A stretch of DNA of 64,000 nt from Streptomyces sp. BK239 (GTDB lineage Bacteria; Actinomycetota; Actinomycetes; Streptomycetales; Streptomycetaceae), in contig NZ_SHKS01000012.1 in the NCBI RefSeq assembly GCF_004217285.1, forward strand, positions 1-64,000. The letters run 5' to 3'. Of this stretch, positions 40,884-49,560 are shown piece by piece. The first letter of the stretch is position 1. Each line of letters opens with the position of its first letter. A program made the position numbers and the translations under genes. The notes below the pieces were generated by a model. The model was not told the origin of the DNA. It did not search any database and saw only the letters and a program-made list of their open reading frames with translations.

Positions 40884-41443
40884 GCGTCCTCGGAGCGCAG
40901 CCGCTCCCGCGCCTCCATCAGTGCGAACCCCAGCAGGTTGGGGCCCTTCCACCGCCGCGGGTCCCATGCGCCGTCGTCCCGGGCGGAGAGGCCGATGCCC
41001 CAGACCCGGTCCACGGGGCTCGCCTCGACCAGCACCCGGTCACCCGTGTTCAGCAGGAACCGCCGCAGCTCGGGATGGGCGGCGAACTTGTGGACGCTGC
41101 CCTCGACCACGATCCGCAGCCGCTCCCGCTCCCAGGTCGCCTCGTCGAAGCCTCTGACCAGCCGCCCCGCCTTCTTCGCCTCGGCGGGGTGCCCGGCGGC
41201 CAGCGCCTGCCGCTCGGCGTCGGCGTCACCGAACAGCCGCGCCTTGCCGGCCATCATCCAGTGCTCGGCCGTCGCGTAGGCGACCCCGTCCACCTCGAAC
41301 GGCGACGGCCACCACTGGCTCAGACAGCTCGCGCCCACCCGGCCGTCGGGCTGCGGCCGGTGCCCCCAGAAGTGCAGGTACCTGACCCTCGCCCCCGTGC
41401 CGAGCGCCCTGACCAGGGCGTCCCGAGAATCGATCCTCTCCAT
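40868..41443 (-). CDS. NADAR (YbiA-like) N-glycosidase family protein
   Basis: About 191 residues from ATG 41443, which has AAGGTGG upstream; an in-frame GTG adds ten residues. NADAR features: YLHFWGHRP, LSQWWPSPFEVDGVAYATAEHWMMAGKARLF, and WGIGLSA...W.GPNLLGFALMEARERL. YbiA-type proteins act on riboflavin pathway intermediates, and some NADAR proteins reverse ADP-ribosylation of DNA or are linked to phage defence. Nothing nearby points to a defence role here. Confidence 0.85.
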   Translation of the reverse strand: MERIDSRDALVRALGTGARVRYLHFWGHRPQPDGRVGASCLSQWWPSPFEVDGVAYATAEHWMMAGKARLFGDADAERQALAAGHPAEAKKAGRLVRGFDEATWERERLRIVVEGSVHKFAAHPELRRFLLNTGDRVLVEASPVDRVWGIGLSARDDGAWDPRRWKGPNLLGFALMEARERLRSEDAPQGS

Positions 41444-41515
41444 GCACGCCACCTTGCCACGCACCACTGACACTCCGTCCGTCCTTTTCCACCCGTACTC
41501 GACACCTGGTCGACA

Positions 41516-41551
41516 GATTTCGTCGCGTAATCAAAAGGCAACAACGGAATC
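41516..41551 (+). promoter_or_regulatory. Inverted repeat upstream of the second aldehyde dehydrogenase
   Basis: GATTTCGT (41516-41523) and ACGGAATC (41544-41551) form a 7-of-8 inverted repeat with half-sites 28 bp apart in an A/T-richer stretch. A -10-like TAAAGT (about 41624-41629) lies downstream, near the start. Confidence 0.4.
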
Positions 41552-41654
41552 ACTTGTTGGACGGCCATAGCTCTGCCAGGATCGGCAGTCAAATCGAGCT
41601 GGAGCTACGCCACCGGCCCCCGCGTAAAGTGGGGCGAAGGCGGAGGAGAGCGAC

Positions 41655-43202
41655 ATGCAGAAACCGGGCACCGCCACCCCGGACCGATCCGACCGGTTCC
41701 CCGCACGGGACCGCTTCGCGCAGGGCGCCCAGCACATCGCGGGCCGCCTGAGGCACGGCACGTCCGGCCGCACGCACACCGTGGTCGACCCGGCGACGGG
41801 CGACGAGGTCCTCACCTATGAGCTCGCCGGCGCGGCCGACGTGGACGCGGCCGTCACGGCCGCCCGCGCCGCGTTCCCCGGCTGGGCCGGCGCCACGCCC
41901 GGCGAGCGCTCGGACGCCCTGCACCGCCTCGCCGCCGTCCTCGCCGACCGGGCCGAGGAGTTCGCCCGCGCCGAGTCCCTCCAGTGCGGCAAGCCGCTGA
42001 AGCTCACCCGGGAGTTCGACGTCCCGGGCACGATCGACAACACCGCCTTCTTCGCGGGCGCCGCCCGGCACCTCCAGGGGCAGTCGGCCGGGGAGTACTC
42101 CGGGGACCACACCTCGTACGTGCGGCGCGAGCCGATCGGGGTCGTCGGCTCGATCGCGCCCTGGAACTACCCGCTCCAGATGGCCGCGTGGAAGATCCTC
42201 CCGGCGATCGCCGCGGGCAACACCGTCGTGCTCAAGCCCGCCGAGCTCACCCCGCTCACCTCGCTCCTCTTCGCCGAGGCCGTGACCCTCGCCGGCATTC
42301 CCGACGGCGTCGTCAACATCGTGACCGGCGCCGGCGGGGAAGCCGGTGAACACCTCGTCGGCCACCCCGACGTGGCCATGACGTCGTTCACCGGTTCCAC
42401 CGCCGTCGGCAAGCGCGTCGCCGGGATCGCCACCGCCACCGTCAAACGCCTCCATCTGGAGCTCGGCGGCAAGGCGCCCTTCGTCGTCTTCGACGACGCC
42501 GACCTGGAGGCCGCCGTCCACGGCGCCGTCGCGGGCGCCCTCATCAACACCGGCCAGGACTGCACGGCCGCCACGCGCGCGTACGTGCAGCGGCCCCTCT
42601 ACGAGGCGTTCGTCGAGCGGACCGCCGCCCTCATGGAATCCGTGCGGCTCGGCGACCCGTTCGCCCCCGGAACCGACCTCGGCCCGCTCGTCTCGCACAC
42701 CCAGCGCGACCGCGTCGCCGCCGTCGTCGACCGCGCCCGCGCATACGCGCGCGTGGTGACCGGCGGCGAGCCGCCCGAGGGGGACCTCAAGGCCGGTGCG
42801 TACTACCGGCCCACCCTGATAGCGGACGCCGCCCAGGACAGCGAGGTCGTGCAGTCCGAGATCTTCGGGCCGGTCCTGGTCGTCCTGCCGTTCGACACCG
42901 ACGACGAGGGCATCCGGCTGGCCAACGACACCCCGTACGGGCTCGCCGCCTCCGCGTGGAGCCGGGACGTCTACCGGGCGAACCGGGCGACACGCGAGAT
43001 CCAGGCCGGCTGCGTCTGGATCAACGACCACATCCCGATCATCAGTGAGATGCCGCACGGCGGACACAAGGCGTCCGGCTTCGGCAAGGACATGTCCGCC
43101 TACTCGTTCGAGGAGTACACCCAGCTCAAGCACGTCATGTTCGACAACACCGCGGTGGCCCGCAAGGACTGGCACCGCACCGTCTTCGGGGACCGGCCGT
43201 AG
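41655..43202 (+). CDS. Aldehyde dehydrogenase, probable aminobutyraldehyde type
   Basis: A 515-residue aldehyde dehydrogenase with APWNYP (168-173), catalytic Glu269 (LELGGKA) and Cys303 (NTGQDCTAATR). It shares GQDCTAATR and the general sequence of the first paralogue (32589) but has an N-terminal extension of about 30 residues. The neighbouring polyamine transporter and FAD oxidase suggest oxidation of aminoaldehydes or gamma-glutamyl-aminobutyraldehyde. ATG after GGAGGAGAG. Likely first gene of the pot operon. Confidence 0.88.
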   Translation: MQKPGTATPDRSDRFPARDRFAQGAQHIAGRLRHGTSGRTHTVVDPATGDEVLTYELAGAADVDAAVTAARAAFPGWAGATPGERSDALHRLAAVLADRAEEFARAESLQCGKPLKLTREFDVPGTIDNTAFFAGAARHLQGQSAGEYSGDHTSYVRREPIGVVGSIAPWNYPLQMAAWKILPAIAAGNTVVLKPAELTPLTSLLFAEAVTLAGIPDGVVNIVTGAGGEAGEHLVGHPDVAMTSFTGSTAVGKRVAGIATATVKRLHLELGGKAPFVVFDDADLEAAVHGAVAGALINTGQDCTAATRAYVQRPLYEAFVERTAALMESVRLGDPFAPGTDLGPLVSHTQRDRVAAVVDRARAYARVVTGGEPPEGDLKAGAYYRPTLIADAAQDSEVVQSEIFGPVLVVLPFDTDDEGIRLANDTPYGLAASAWSRDVYRANRATREIQAGCVWINDHIPIISEMPHGGHKASGFGKDMSAYSFEEYTQLKHVMFDNTAVARKDWHRTVFGDRP

Positions 43203-43279
43203 CCCGCTCAGGGCTGCCGCCAGGTGGCGTCACACCGGCCGCCGACCAGGCCGACCACTTCCGAAAGGGCACCACGCGC

Positions 43280-44527
43280 ATGGAGCAGTACGAGCCAGAC
43301 CGCCTGACCCCGCCCCGAGCGGCCGCCGTGCGGCGCAGTCTCAGCAACGGCAGGGCGGCCCTCACCCGCCGGTCGCTGCTGCGCGCCTCCGCCGGCGGCG
43401 CCCTGACGCTGGGCGGACTGGGGGCGCTGAGCGCCTGCGGCATCCCCGCGGCCGGTCAGACCGCGGGCGGCACGTCCGCCGAGGACCACTCGGCCCAGGA
43501 GAAGACCGTCAACTTCTCCAACTGGACGGAGTACATGGACGTCGACGCGTCGGGGAAGCGCCACCCCACGCTGGAGGAGTTCACCCGACGGACCGGCATC
43601 TCCGTCAAGTACACCGAGGACATCAACGACAACAACGAGTTCTTCGGCAAGATCAAGCCGCAGCTCGCCGCCGGCCAGGACACCGACCGCGACCTCATCG
43701 TCCTCACCGACTGGCTCGCCGCCCGGCTCATCCGCCTGGGCTGGGTGCAGAAGCTGGACGCCTCCCTGTTGCCGCACGCCTACGCCAACCTGTCGAGCCA
43801 GTTCCGCAGCCCCGACTGGGACCCCGGACGGGCCTACTCCTACCCCTGGCAGGGGATCTCGACCGTCATCGCCTACAACAAGAAGGCCCTCGACGGCATC
43901 GAGGTGACGTCGGTGTCCGACATGCTCGACAACCCCAGGCTCAAGGGCCGCGTCGGCTTCCTCACCGAGATGCGCGACACCATGGGCATGACCCTGCTGG
44001 ACATGGGCAAGGACCCGGCGAAGTTCAGCGACGACGACTACGCCGCCGCCATCGCCCGCCTGCAGAAGGCCGTCGACAAGGGGCAGATCCGTCGCTTCAC
44101 CGGCAACGACTACACCTCGGACATCACCAGCGGGGACTTCGCGGCCTGCATCGCCTGGGCCGGCGACGTCGTCCAGCTCAAGGCCGACAGCCCCGACATC
44201 GACTTCGTCATTCCCGACAGCGGCTACATGACGTCCAGCGACAACATGCTGATCCCCAACAAGGCGCGTCACAAGGCGAACGCCGAACGGCTCATGGACT
44301 ACTACTACGAGCCGCAGCCGGCCGCCCAACTCGCCGCGTACATCAACTACGTGTGCCCCGTCGACGGCGTGCAGCCCGAACTCGCGAAGATCGACCCGGC
44401 GGCGGCGAAGAACCCGCTGATCATCCCCGACAAGGCCATGCAGGCCAAGTCCCACTCCTTCCGCTCCCTGAGCGCGACGGAGGAGACGGCCTACGAAGCA
44501 CAGTTCGCGAAGCTCACTGGGGCGTGA
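43280..44527 (+). CDS. potD: Polyamine ABC transporter substrate-binding lipoprotein
   Basis: A 415-residue binding protein of the PotD/PotF group (VNFSNWTEYMDVDASGKRHPTL; TVIAYNKKALDG; DMLDNPRLKGRVGFLTEMRD). The N-terminus has a twin-arginine motif (TRRSLLRASAGG) and a lipobox ending at Cys53, so it is exported folded and lipid-anchored. The ATG is 77 bases after the aldehyde dehydrogenase stop. The DNA end overlaps the potA start. Confidence 0.9.
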   Translation: MEQYEPDRLTPPRAAAVRRSLSNGRAALTRRSLLRASAGGALTLGGLGALSACGIPAAGQTAGGTSAEDHSAQEKTVNFSNWTEYMDVDASGKRHPTLEEFTRRTGISVKYTEDINDNNEFFGKIKPQLAAGQDTDRDLIVLTDWLAARLIRLGWVQKLDASLLPHAYANLSSQFRSPDWDPGRAYSYPWQGISTVIAYNKKALDGIEVTSVSDMLDNPRLKGRVGFLTEMRDTMGMTLLDMGKDPAKFSDDDYAAAIARLQKAVDKGQIRRFTGNDYTSDITSGDFAACIAWAGDVVQLKADSPDIDFVIPDSGYMTSSDNMLIPNKARHKANAERLMDYYYEPQPAAQLAAYINYVCPVDGVQPELAKIDPAAAKNPLIIPDKAMQAKSHSFRSLSATEETAYEAQFAKLTGA

Positions 44528-45681
44528 CGACGATGAAGACGACTGACAGCGGCGGCGACGTCCGCCTCTCCGGCATCAGCAAGACCTACGGCTCCTTCAC
44601 CGCCGTCCACCCGCTCGACCTGACCGTTCCGCAGGGCTCGTTCTTCGCCCTGCTCGGCGCCTCCGGCTGCGGCAAGACCACCACCCTGCGCATGATCGCC
44701 GGCCTGGAGGAACCCTCCTCCGGGACGGTGCACCTCGGCGACCAGGACGTCACGTCCCTGCCGCCGTACAAGCGGCCGGTGAACACCGTCTTCCAGTCCT
44801 ACGCCCTCTTCCCGCACCTCGACATCTTCGAGAACGTCGCCTTCGGACTGCGCCGGCGCGGCATTCGAAGCGTGAAGAAGCAGGTCGAGGACATGCTGGA
44901 ACTCGTCCAGCTCGGCGAGCAGGCCCGCAAGAAGCCGCACCAGCTCTCCGGCGGCCAGCAGCAGCGCGTCGCCGTCGCCCGCGCCCTGATCAACCACCCC
45001 AGGGTGCTCCTCCTCGACGAGCCCCTCGGCGCCCTCGACCTCAAGCTGCGCCGCCAGATGCAGCTGGAGCTCAAGCGCATCCAGACCGAGGTCGGCATCA
45101 CCTTCGTGCACGTCACGCACGACCAGGAGGAGGCCATGACGATGGCCGACACGGTCGCCGTGATGAACGCGGGCCGCGTCGAGCAGCTCGGCTCGCCCGC
45201 CGACCTCTACGAGAACCCGAAGACCACGTTCGTCGCCAACTTCCTCGGCACGTCCAACCTGATCGAGGCCGAGGTCGACTCCCACGGCGGCGGCGACATC
45301 GTCCTCAAGGCGGGCGGCGGCAAACTGCTGCTGCCCGAGGCCCGCTGCACCGCGCCCGCCGAGGCGGGCGGCAGGGTGCTGGTCGGCGTACGCCCGGAGA
45401 AGATCTCCCTCACCCACGCCGACGACGCCGGAGAGATCCCCGTCGGCCGCAACCGCGTCACCGGCACCATCGCCGCCACCAGCTTCATCGGCGTCTCCAC
45501 CCAGTACGTCGTCGACAGCGCCGTCTGCCCCGAGCTCGAGGTCTACGTCCAGAACGTCGACCGCGACGCCCGGCTGGCCCCCGGCGCCGAGGTCGTCCTG
45601 CACTGGAACCCCGCGCACACCTTCGGTCTGGACGCCGCCCAGGCCATCGACGCCGGCCTCGACGAGGAGGCGGCCGTCTGA
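44524..45681 (+). CDS. potA: Polyamine ABC transporter ATPase
   Basis: A 385-residue ATPase: Walker A GASGCGKT, the signature LSGGQQQR, Walker B VLLLDEP, H-loop VTHDQEE, and a C-terminal TOBE domain (RVLVGVRPEKISL). GTG start in a GTGA overlap with potD; an ATG nine bases later is an alternative. PotA energises import and its C-terminus often senses internal polyamine. Confidence 0.92.
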   Translation: MTTMKTTDSGGDVRLSGISKTYGSFTAVHPLDLTVPQGSFFALLGASGCGKTTTLRMIAGLEEPSSGTVHLGDQDVTSLPPYKRPVNTVFQSYALFPHLDIFENVAFGLRRRGIRSVKKQVEDMLELVQLGEQARKKPHQLSGGQQQRVAVARALINHPRVLLLDEPLGALDLKLRRQMQLELKRIQTEVGITFVHVTHDQEEAMTMADTVAVMNAGRVEQLGSPADLYENPKTTFVANFLGTSNLIEAEVDSHGGGDIVLKAGGGKLLLPEARCTAPAEAGGRVLVGVRPEKISLTHADDAGEIPVGRNRVTGTIAATSFIGVSTQYVVDSAVCPELEVYVQNVDRDARLAPGAEVVLHWNPAHTFGLDAAQAIDAGLDEEAAV

Positions 45682-46610
45682 TGACCACGCTCACCGAGGC
45701 GCCCCCGCCTCTCTCCCCGCCCACACCGAAGGAGCGGCCACCGCGCAGACGCGGCCGCTGGACGCCGTACCTCCTGCTGCTGCCCGGACTGCTCTGGCTG
45801 GTCGTCTTCTTCGCCCTGCCGATGATCTACCAGGCCTCCACGTCCGTGCAGACGGGCTCCCTGGAGGAGGGCTACCAGGTCACCTGGCACTTCGGGACCT
45901 ACTGGGACGCGCTGAGCGCGTACTGGCCGCAGTTCCTGCGCTCGATCCTCTACGCGGGCTCCGCGACCGTCCTGTGCCTGATCCTCGGCTATCCGCTCGC
46001 CTACCTGATCGCCTTCCGCGCGGGACGCTGGCGGAACCTGATCATGATCCTGGTGATCGCCCCGTTCTTCACCAGCTTCCTGATCCGCACCCTCGCCTGG
46101 AAGACGATCCTCGCCGACAGCTCACCGGTGGTCGGCGCACTGGACGCGTTGCACGTCCTCGACGTCACCGCCTGGCTCGGCTGGACCTCCGGCGACCGGG
46201 TGCTGGCCACCCCGATGGCCGTGGTGTGCGGTCTGACGTACAACTTCCTGCCGTTCATGATCCTGCCGCTCTACACCTCGCTGGAGCGCATCGACGGACG
46301 GCTGCACGAGGCGGCCGGCGACCTGTACGCCAAGCCGGTCACCACCTTCCGCAAGGTCACCTTCCCGCTGTCGATGCCCGGCGTGGTCTCCGGCACGCTG
46401 CTCACCTTCATCCCGGCGTCCGGCGACTACGTCAACGCCGAACTCCTCGGCTCCACCGACACCCGCATGATCGGAAACGTCATCCAGACTCAGTTCCTGC
46501 GGGTGCTCGACTATCCGACGGCGGCCGCGCTCTCCTTCATCCTCATGGCCGCGATCCTTTTCATCATCACTTTCTACATCCGCAGGTCCGGGACGGAGGA
46601 TCTGGTCTAA
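45681..46610 (+). CDS. potB: Polyamine ABC transporter permease
   Basis: A 309-residue permease with six membrane segments and the EAA loop LHEAAGDLYAKPVTTFRKVTFPLSMPG (about 210-235). The 35-residue N-terminal tail is Pro/Arg-rich. ATG overlaps the potA stop (TGATG); the stop TAA touches the potC ATG. Confidence 0.9.
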   Translation: MTTLTEAPPPLSPPTPKERPPRRRGRWTPYLLLLPGLLWLVVFFALPMIYQASTSVQTGSLEEGYQVTWHFGTYWDALSAYWPQFLRSILYAGSATVLCLILGYPLAYLIAFRAGRWRNLIMILVIAPFFTSFLIRTLAWKTILADSSPVVGALDALHVLDVTAWLGWTSGDRVLATPMAVVCGLTYNFLPFMILPLYTSLERIDGRLHEAAGDLYAKPVTTFRKVTFPLSMPGVVSGTLLTFIPASGDYVNAELLGSTDTRMIGNVIQTQFLRVLDYPTAAALSFILMAAILFIITFYIRRSGTEDLV

Positions 46611-47411
46611 ATGCCCTTCGTCAACTGGCTGAGAAGAAATCTCGTCGTCATCGCGGGACTTCTGACGCTCTCCTACCTTCTGCTGCCCAACGTGATCGTC
46701 ACGGTGTTCTCCTTCAACAAACCGAAGGGCCGCTTCAACTACGAGTGGCAGCAGTTCTCCACGGACGCCTGGAAAGACCCGTGCGGCGTCGCCGGGATGT
46801 GCGGCTCGCTCGCGGTCAGCCTCCAGATCGCCGTCTGGGCGACCCTCGGCGCCACGGTTCTCGGCGCGATGATCGCCTTCGCCCTCGTCCGCTACCGCTT
46901 CCGCGCGCGCGGCGCCGTCAACTCGCTGATCTTCCTGCCCATGGCGATGCCCGAGGTCGTCATGGCGGCCTCGCTGCTCACCCTGTTCCTCAACATGGGC
47001 GCGCGGCTCGGGTTCTGGACGATCCTCATCGCGCACATCATGTTCTGCCTCAGTTTCGTCGTGACGGCCGTCAAGGCGCGCGTCATGTCGATGGACCCGA
47101 GGCTGGAGCAGGCCGCCCAGGACCTGTACGCCGGCCCCGTGCAGACCTTCGTCCGGGTCACGCTGCCGATCGCGGCCCCGGGAATCGCCGCGGGCGCGCT
47201 GCTCGCCTTCGCGCTCTCCTTCGACGATTTCATCATCACCAATTTCAACGCGGGCTCGACCGTCACCTTCCCGATGTTCGTCTGGGGTTCGGCGCAGCGC
47301 GGAACGCCCGTCCAGATCAACGTCATCGGCACGACCATGTTCCTCGTCGCCGTGCTGCTCGTCCTGGTCTCCATGGTCGTCGGAAACCGCCGCAACCGGC
47401 AGAAGGCATAG
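46611..47411 (+). CDS. potC: Polyamine ABC transporter permease
   Basis: A 266-residue permease with six membrane segments and the EAA loop LEQAAQDLYAGPVQTFVRVTLPIAAPG. The PotC-type sequence SFDDFIITNFNAG is present. The ATG follows the potB stop directly. The FAD oxidase gene follows 33 bases later. Confidence 0.9.
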   Translation: MPFVNWLRRNLVVIAGLLTLSYLLLPNVIVTVFSFNKPKGRFNYEWQQFSTDAWKDPCGVAGMCGSLAVSLQIAVWATLGATVLGAMIAFALVRYRFRARGAVNSLIFLPMAMPEVVMAASLLTLFLNMGARLGFWTILIAHIMFCLSFVVTAVKARVMSMDPRLEQAAQDLYAGPVQTFVRVTLPIAAPGIAAGALLAFALSFDDFIITNFNAGSTVTFPMFVWGSAQRGTPVQINVIGTTMFLVAVLLVLVSMVVGNRRNRQKA

Positions 47412-47444
47412 CCTTTCGCGAAACCTCCGTAGGGAGTTGAAATC

Positions 47445-48902
47445 ATGGCCCCGAGCGCCATGAGCAGTGGCAGTGAATTCAGTGAAGAATTCGGCGGAGG
47501 GAAGGACCGGTCCGCTTCACTCTCCGAAGCCCGGCCGGTCCCGTACTGGCTTGAGGATCCCGGAAAGCCCCGGCCCGAGGCCGCCCTCACCGGCCCCGCC
47601 ACCTGCGATCTGCTGGTCGTCGGAGGCGGCTACAGCGGACTGTGGACCGCGCTGATCGCCAAGGAACGCGATCCCGGGCGGGACGTGGTGCTGCTGGAGG
47701 CCCGTGAGGTGGGCTGGGCCGCCTCGGGCCGCAACGGGGGCTTCTGCGCGGCCTCCCTCACCCACGGGCTGGCCAACGGTCTGGCCCGCTGGCCGCGGGA
47801 GATCCGCGTCCTCCAGGAGCTGGGGACGCGCAACCTCGACGAGATCGAGGCGGCGGTCGCCCGGTACGGCATCGACTGCGACTTCGAGCGCACCGGCGAG
47901 ATCGACGTCGCCACCGAGCCCTACCAGGCCCGGGAACTGCGCGACTGGTACGCCGAGATCGACCGCCGGGGCCTCGCCGAGGACGTCGAGTTCCTCGACG
48001 CCGACGCGGTGCGGGAGCAGGTCGCCTCGCCCACCTTCCAGGCCGGGCTGTACGACCGGCGGGGCGTGGCCATGCTGCACCCGGCGAAACTCGCCTGGGG
48101 TCTGAAACGGGCCTGCCTGCGGCTCGGCGTCCGCGTCCACGAGCACACGCCCGCGCTGACGCTGAAGCCGTACGGCGCGGGAATGGCCGTGAGCACCCCG
48201 TACGGGAGGATCCGCGCCCGGCAGGTCGCGCTGGGGACGAACATCTTCCCCAGCCTGGTGCGGCGGGTGCGGTCGTACACCGTGCCGGTCTACGACTACG
48301 CGCTGATGACCGAGCCGCTGACGGCGGAGCAGCTGGCGTCCGTCGGCTGGAAGAACCGGCAGGGCCTCGGGGACTCCGCCAACCAGTTCCACTACTTCCG
48401 GCTGTCCGCCGACAACCGGATTCTGTGGGGCGGCTACGACGCGATCTACCCCTTCGGCGGGCAGGTCCGCGCCGAGTACGACGACCGGCCCGAGACCTAC
48501 GCCAAGCTGGCCGGGCACTTCTTCACCTGCTTCCCGCAGCTGGAGGGCGTCCGCTTCACGCACGCGTGGGGCGGCGCCATCGACACCTGCTCGCGCTTCT
48601 CGGCCTTCTTCGGCGCCGCGCACCAGGGGAAGGTCGCATACGCCGCCGGCTACACCGGGCTGGGCGTCGGGGCGACCCGGTTCGGCGCGGAGGTGATGCT
48701 CGACCTGCTGTCGGGGGAGCGCACCGAGCGCACCTCACTGGAGATGGTCCGCAAGAAGCCGCTGCCCTTCCCGCCCGAGCCGTTCGCCTGGACCGGCATC
48801 GCCCTCACCAAGTGGTCGCTGGCCCGCGCGGACGCCCGGGAGGGGCGGCGCAACCTGTGGCTGCGGACGATGGACCGGCTCGGCCTGGGCTTCGACAGCT
48901 GA
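47445..48902 (+). CDS. FAD-dependent amine oxidase, PuuB-like
   Basis: A 485-residue DAO-fold oxidoreductase with the dinucleotide motif VVGGGYSGLWTAL (GGGYSG at 60-65) and a second FAD part (GWAASGRNGGFCAASLTHG), as in gamma-glutamylputrescine oxidase. The C-terminus has AGYTGLGVGATRFGAEV. It would oxidise a (gamma-glutamyl-)polyamine to the aldehyde, with H2O2 as by-product. A gamma-glutamylpolyamine synthetase is not in the window. ATG start, 5-base spacer after AGGGAG. Confidence 0.85.
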   Translation: MAPSAMSSGSEFSEEFGGGKDRSASLSEARPVPYWLEDPGKPRPEAALTGPATCDLLVVGGGYSGLWTALIAKERDPGRDVVLLEAREVGWAASGRNGGFCAASLTHGLANGLARWPREIRVLQELGTRNLDEIEAAVARYGIDCDFERTGEIDVATEPYQARELRDWYAEIDRRGLAEDVEFLDADAVREQVASPTFQAGLYDRRGVAMLHPAKLAWGLKRACLRLGVRVHEHTPALTLKPYGAGMAVSTPYGRIRARQVALGTNIFPSLVRRVRSYTVPVYDYALMTEPLTAEQLASVGWKNRQGLGDSANQFHYFRLSADNRILWGGYDAIYPFGGQVRAEYDDRPETYAKLAGHFFTCFPQLEGVRFTHAWGGAIDTCSRFSAFFGAAHQGKVAYAAGYTGLGVGATRFGAEVMLDLLSGERTERTSLEMVRKKPLPFPPEPFAWTGIALTKWSLARADAREGRRNLWLRTMDRLGLGFDS

Positions 48903-49069
48903 CGCGGGCGCCGCACCCGGGGGTTCACCCGAACGAGTGGGCCGAACCCGCGTAATGCCCGCAGCGGACCCCCCTCTCCTCCTTCTGACGCGCCCGCGTG
49001 GATCTCGCACTCGACGAGGGACACCAGGACACCAGGACACCAGGAACACGAGGAAGAGGGGGTCCGCCC
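48903..49069 (+). promoter_or_regulatory. Leader with pyrimidine-rich motif and octamer repeat
   Basis: After a weak hairpin (GGGTTC...GAACCC, about 48921-48955) comes GGACCCCCC-TCTCCTCC-TTCTGACGCG (48966-48995), 26 of 30 bases like the rpsP leader motif at 2524-2553. GGACCCCCCTCT can pair, with one bulge, to AGAGGGGGTCC (49056-49066), just before the ATG at 49070. ACACCAGG is repeated three times at 49021-49044. Confidence 0.55.
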
Positions 49070-49528
49070 ATGGCAGGTCCGAAGACGGCGGCTCAGTGGC
49101 TCGCATCGGTGGCGCCGGATCCGCGGGCCTGCCGCCGGGAATGGGAGCGCAGCCCCCTCGGGGTCGCCCTGCTGCCGGCCGGCAAGGCCTGGGACGTCCT
49201 GATCCTGCCGGGCGGCCTCGGCTATCCCACGCTCGACGTCCTCACCCGCATCCTCGACCGGCCCGGCCCCGTGCTGGTCGACTTCGGCGACGACCGCATG
49301 GGCTTCTTCGTGCCGCCCGGCACGGCAGCCCGCTGGATCGGCACCGGCGTCCGCTCGGCCGGCGCCGGCACCTGGATCGTCGTCCCCCACCCCGACCGGT
49401 CCACGGCCGGGGTGCGCTGGCTGATCCCGCCGGACGGCACGGGCACCCTCACCGACGCGGCCCTCCTGGAACTCGCCATGCACGAGGCGGCGGCGGGCCG
49501 AGCCGGCCGGGGCGGCGGACTCGGCTGA
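49070..49528 (+). CDS. Prim-pol N-domain-like protein fragment family
   Basis: A 152-residue protein (MAGPKTAAQWLASVAPDPRACRREWERS...). GKAWDVLILPGGLGYPTLDVL and MGFFVPPGTAARWIGTGVR resemble the N-terminal half of bifunctional primase-polymerase domains of mobile elements, a type found as stand-alone proteins in Streptomyces. The catalytic acidic residues are not evident, so enzyme activity is doubtful. ATG start after GAGGAAGAGGGGG. Confidence 0.6.
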   Translation: MAGPKTAAQWLASVAPDPRACRREWERSPLGVALLPAGKAWDVLILPGGLGYPTLDVLTRILDRPGPVLVDFGDDRMGFFVPPGTAARWIGTGVRSAGAGTWIVVPHPDRSTAGVRWLIPPDGTGTLTDAALLELAMHEAAAGRAGRGGGLG

Positions 49529-49560
49529 CGAGGGCCGGCTTCGAGCGGCCGGCCGTACGG

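Noticed and set aside
40868..41443. Phage-defence island around the NADAR gene
   Set aside because: No DarT-like toxin, nuclease, integrase or composition change is visible nearby.
49021..49044. ACACCAGG triple repeat, considered as a CRISPR or iteron
   Set aside because: Three tight 8-base copies without spacers in a leader. More likely slippage.
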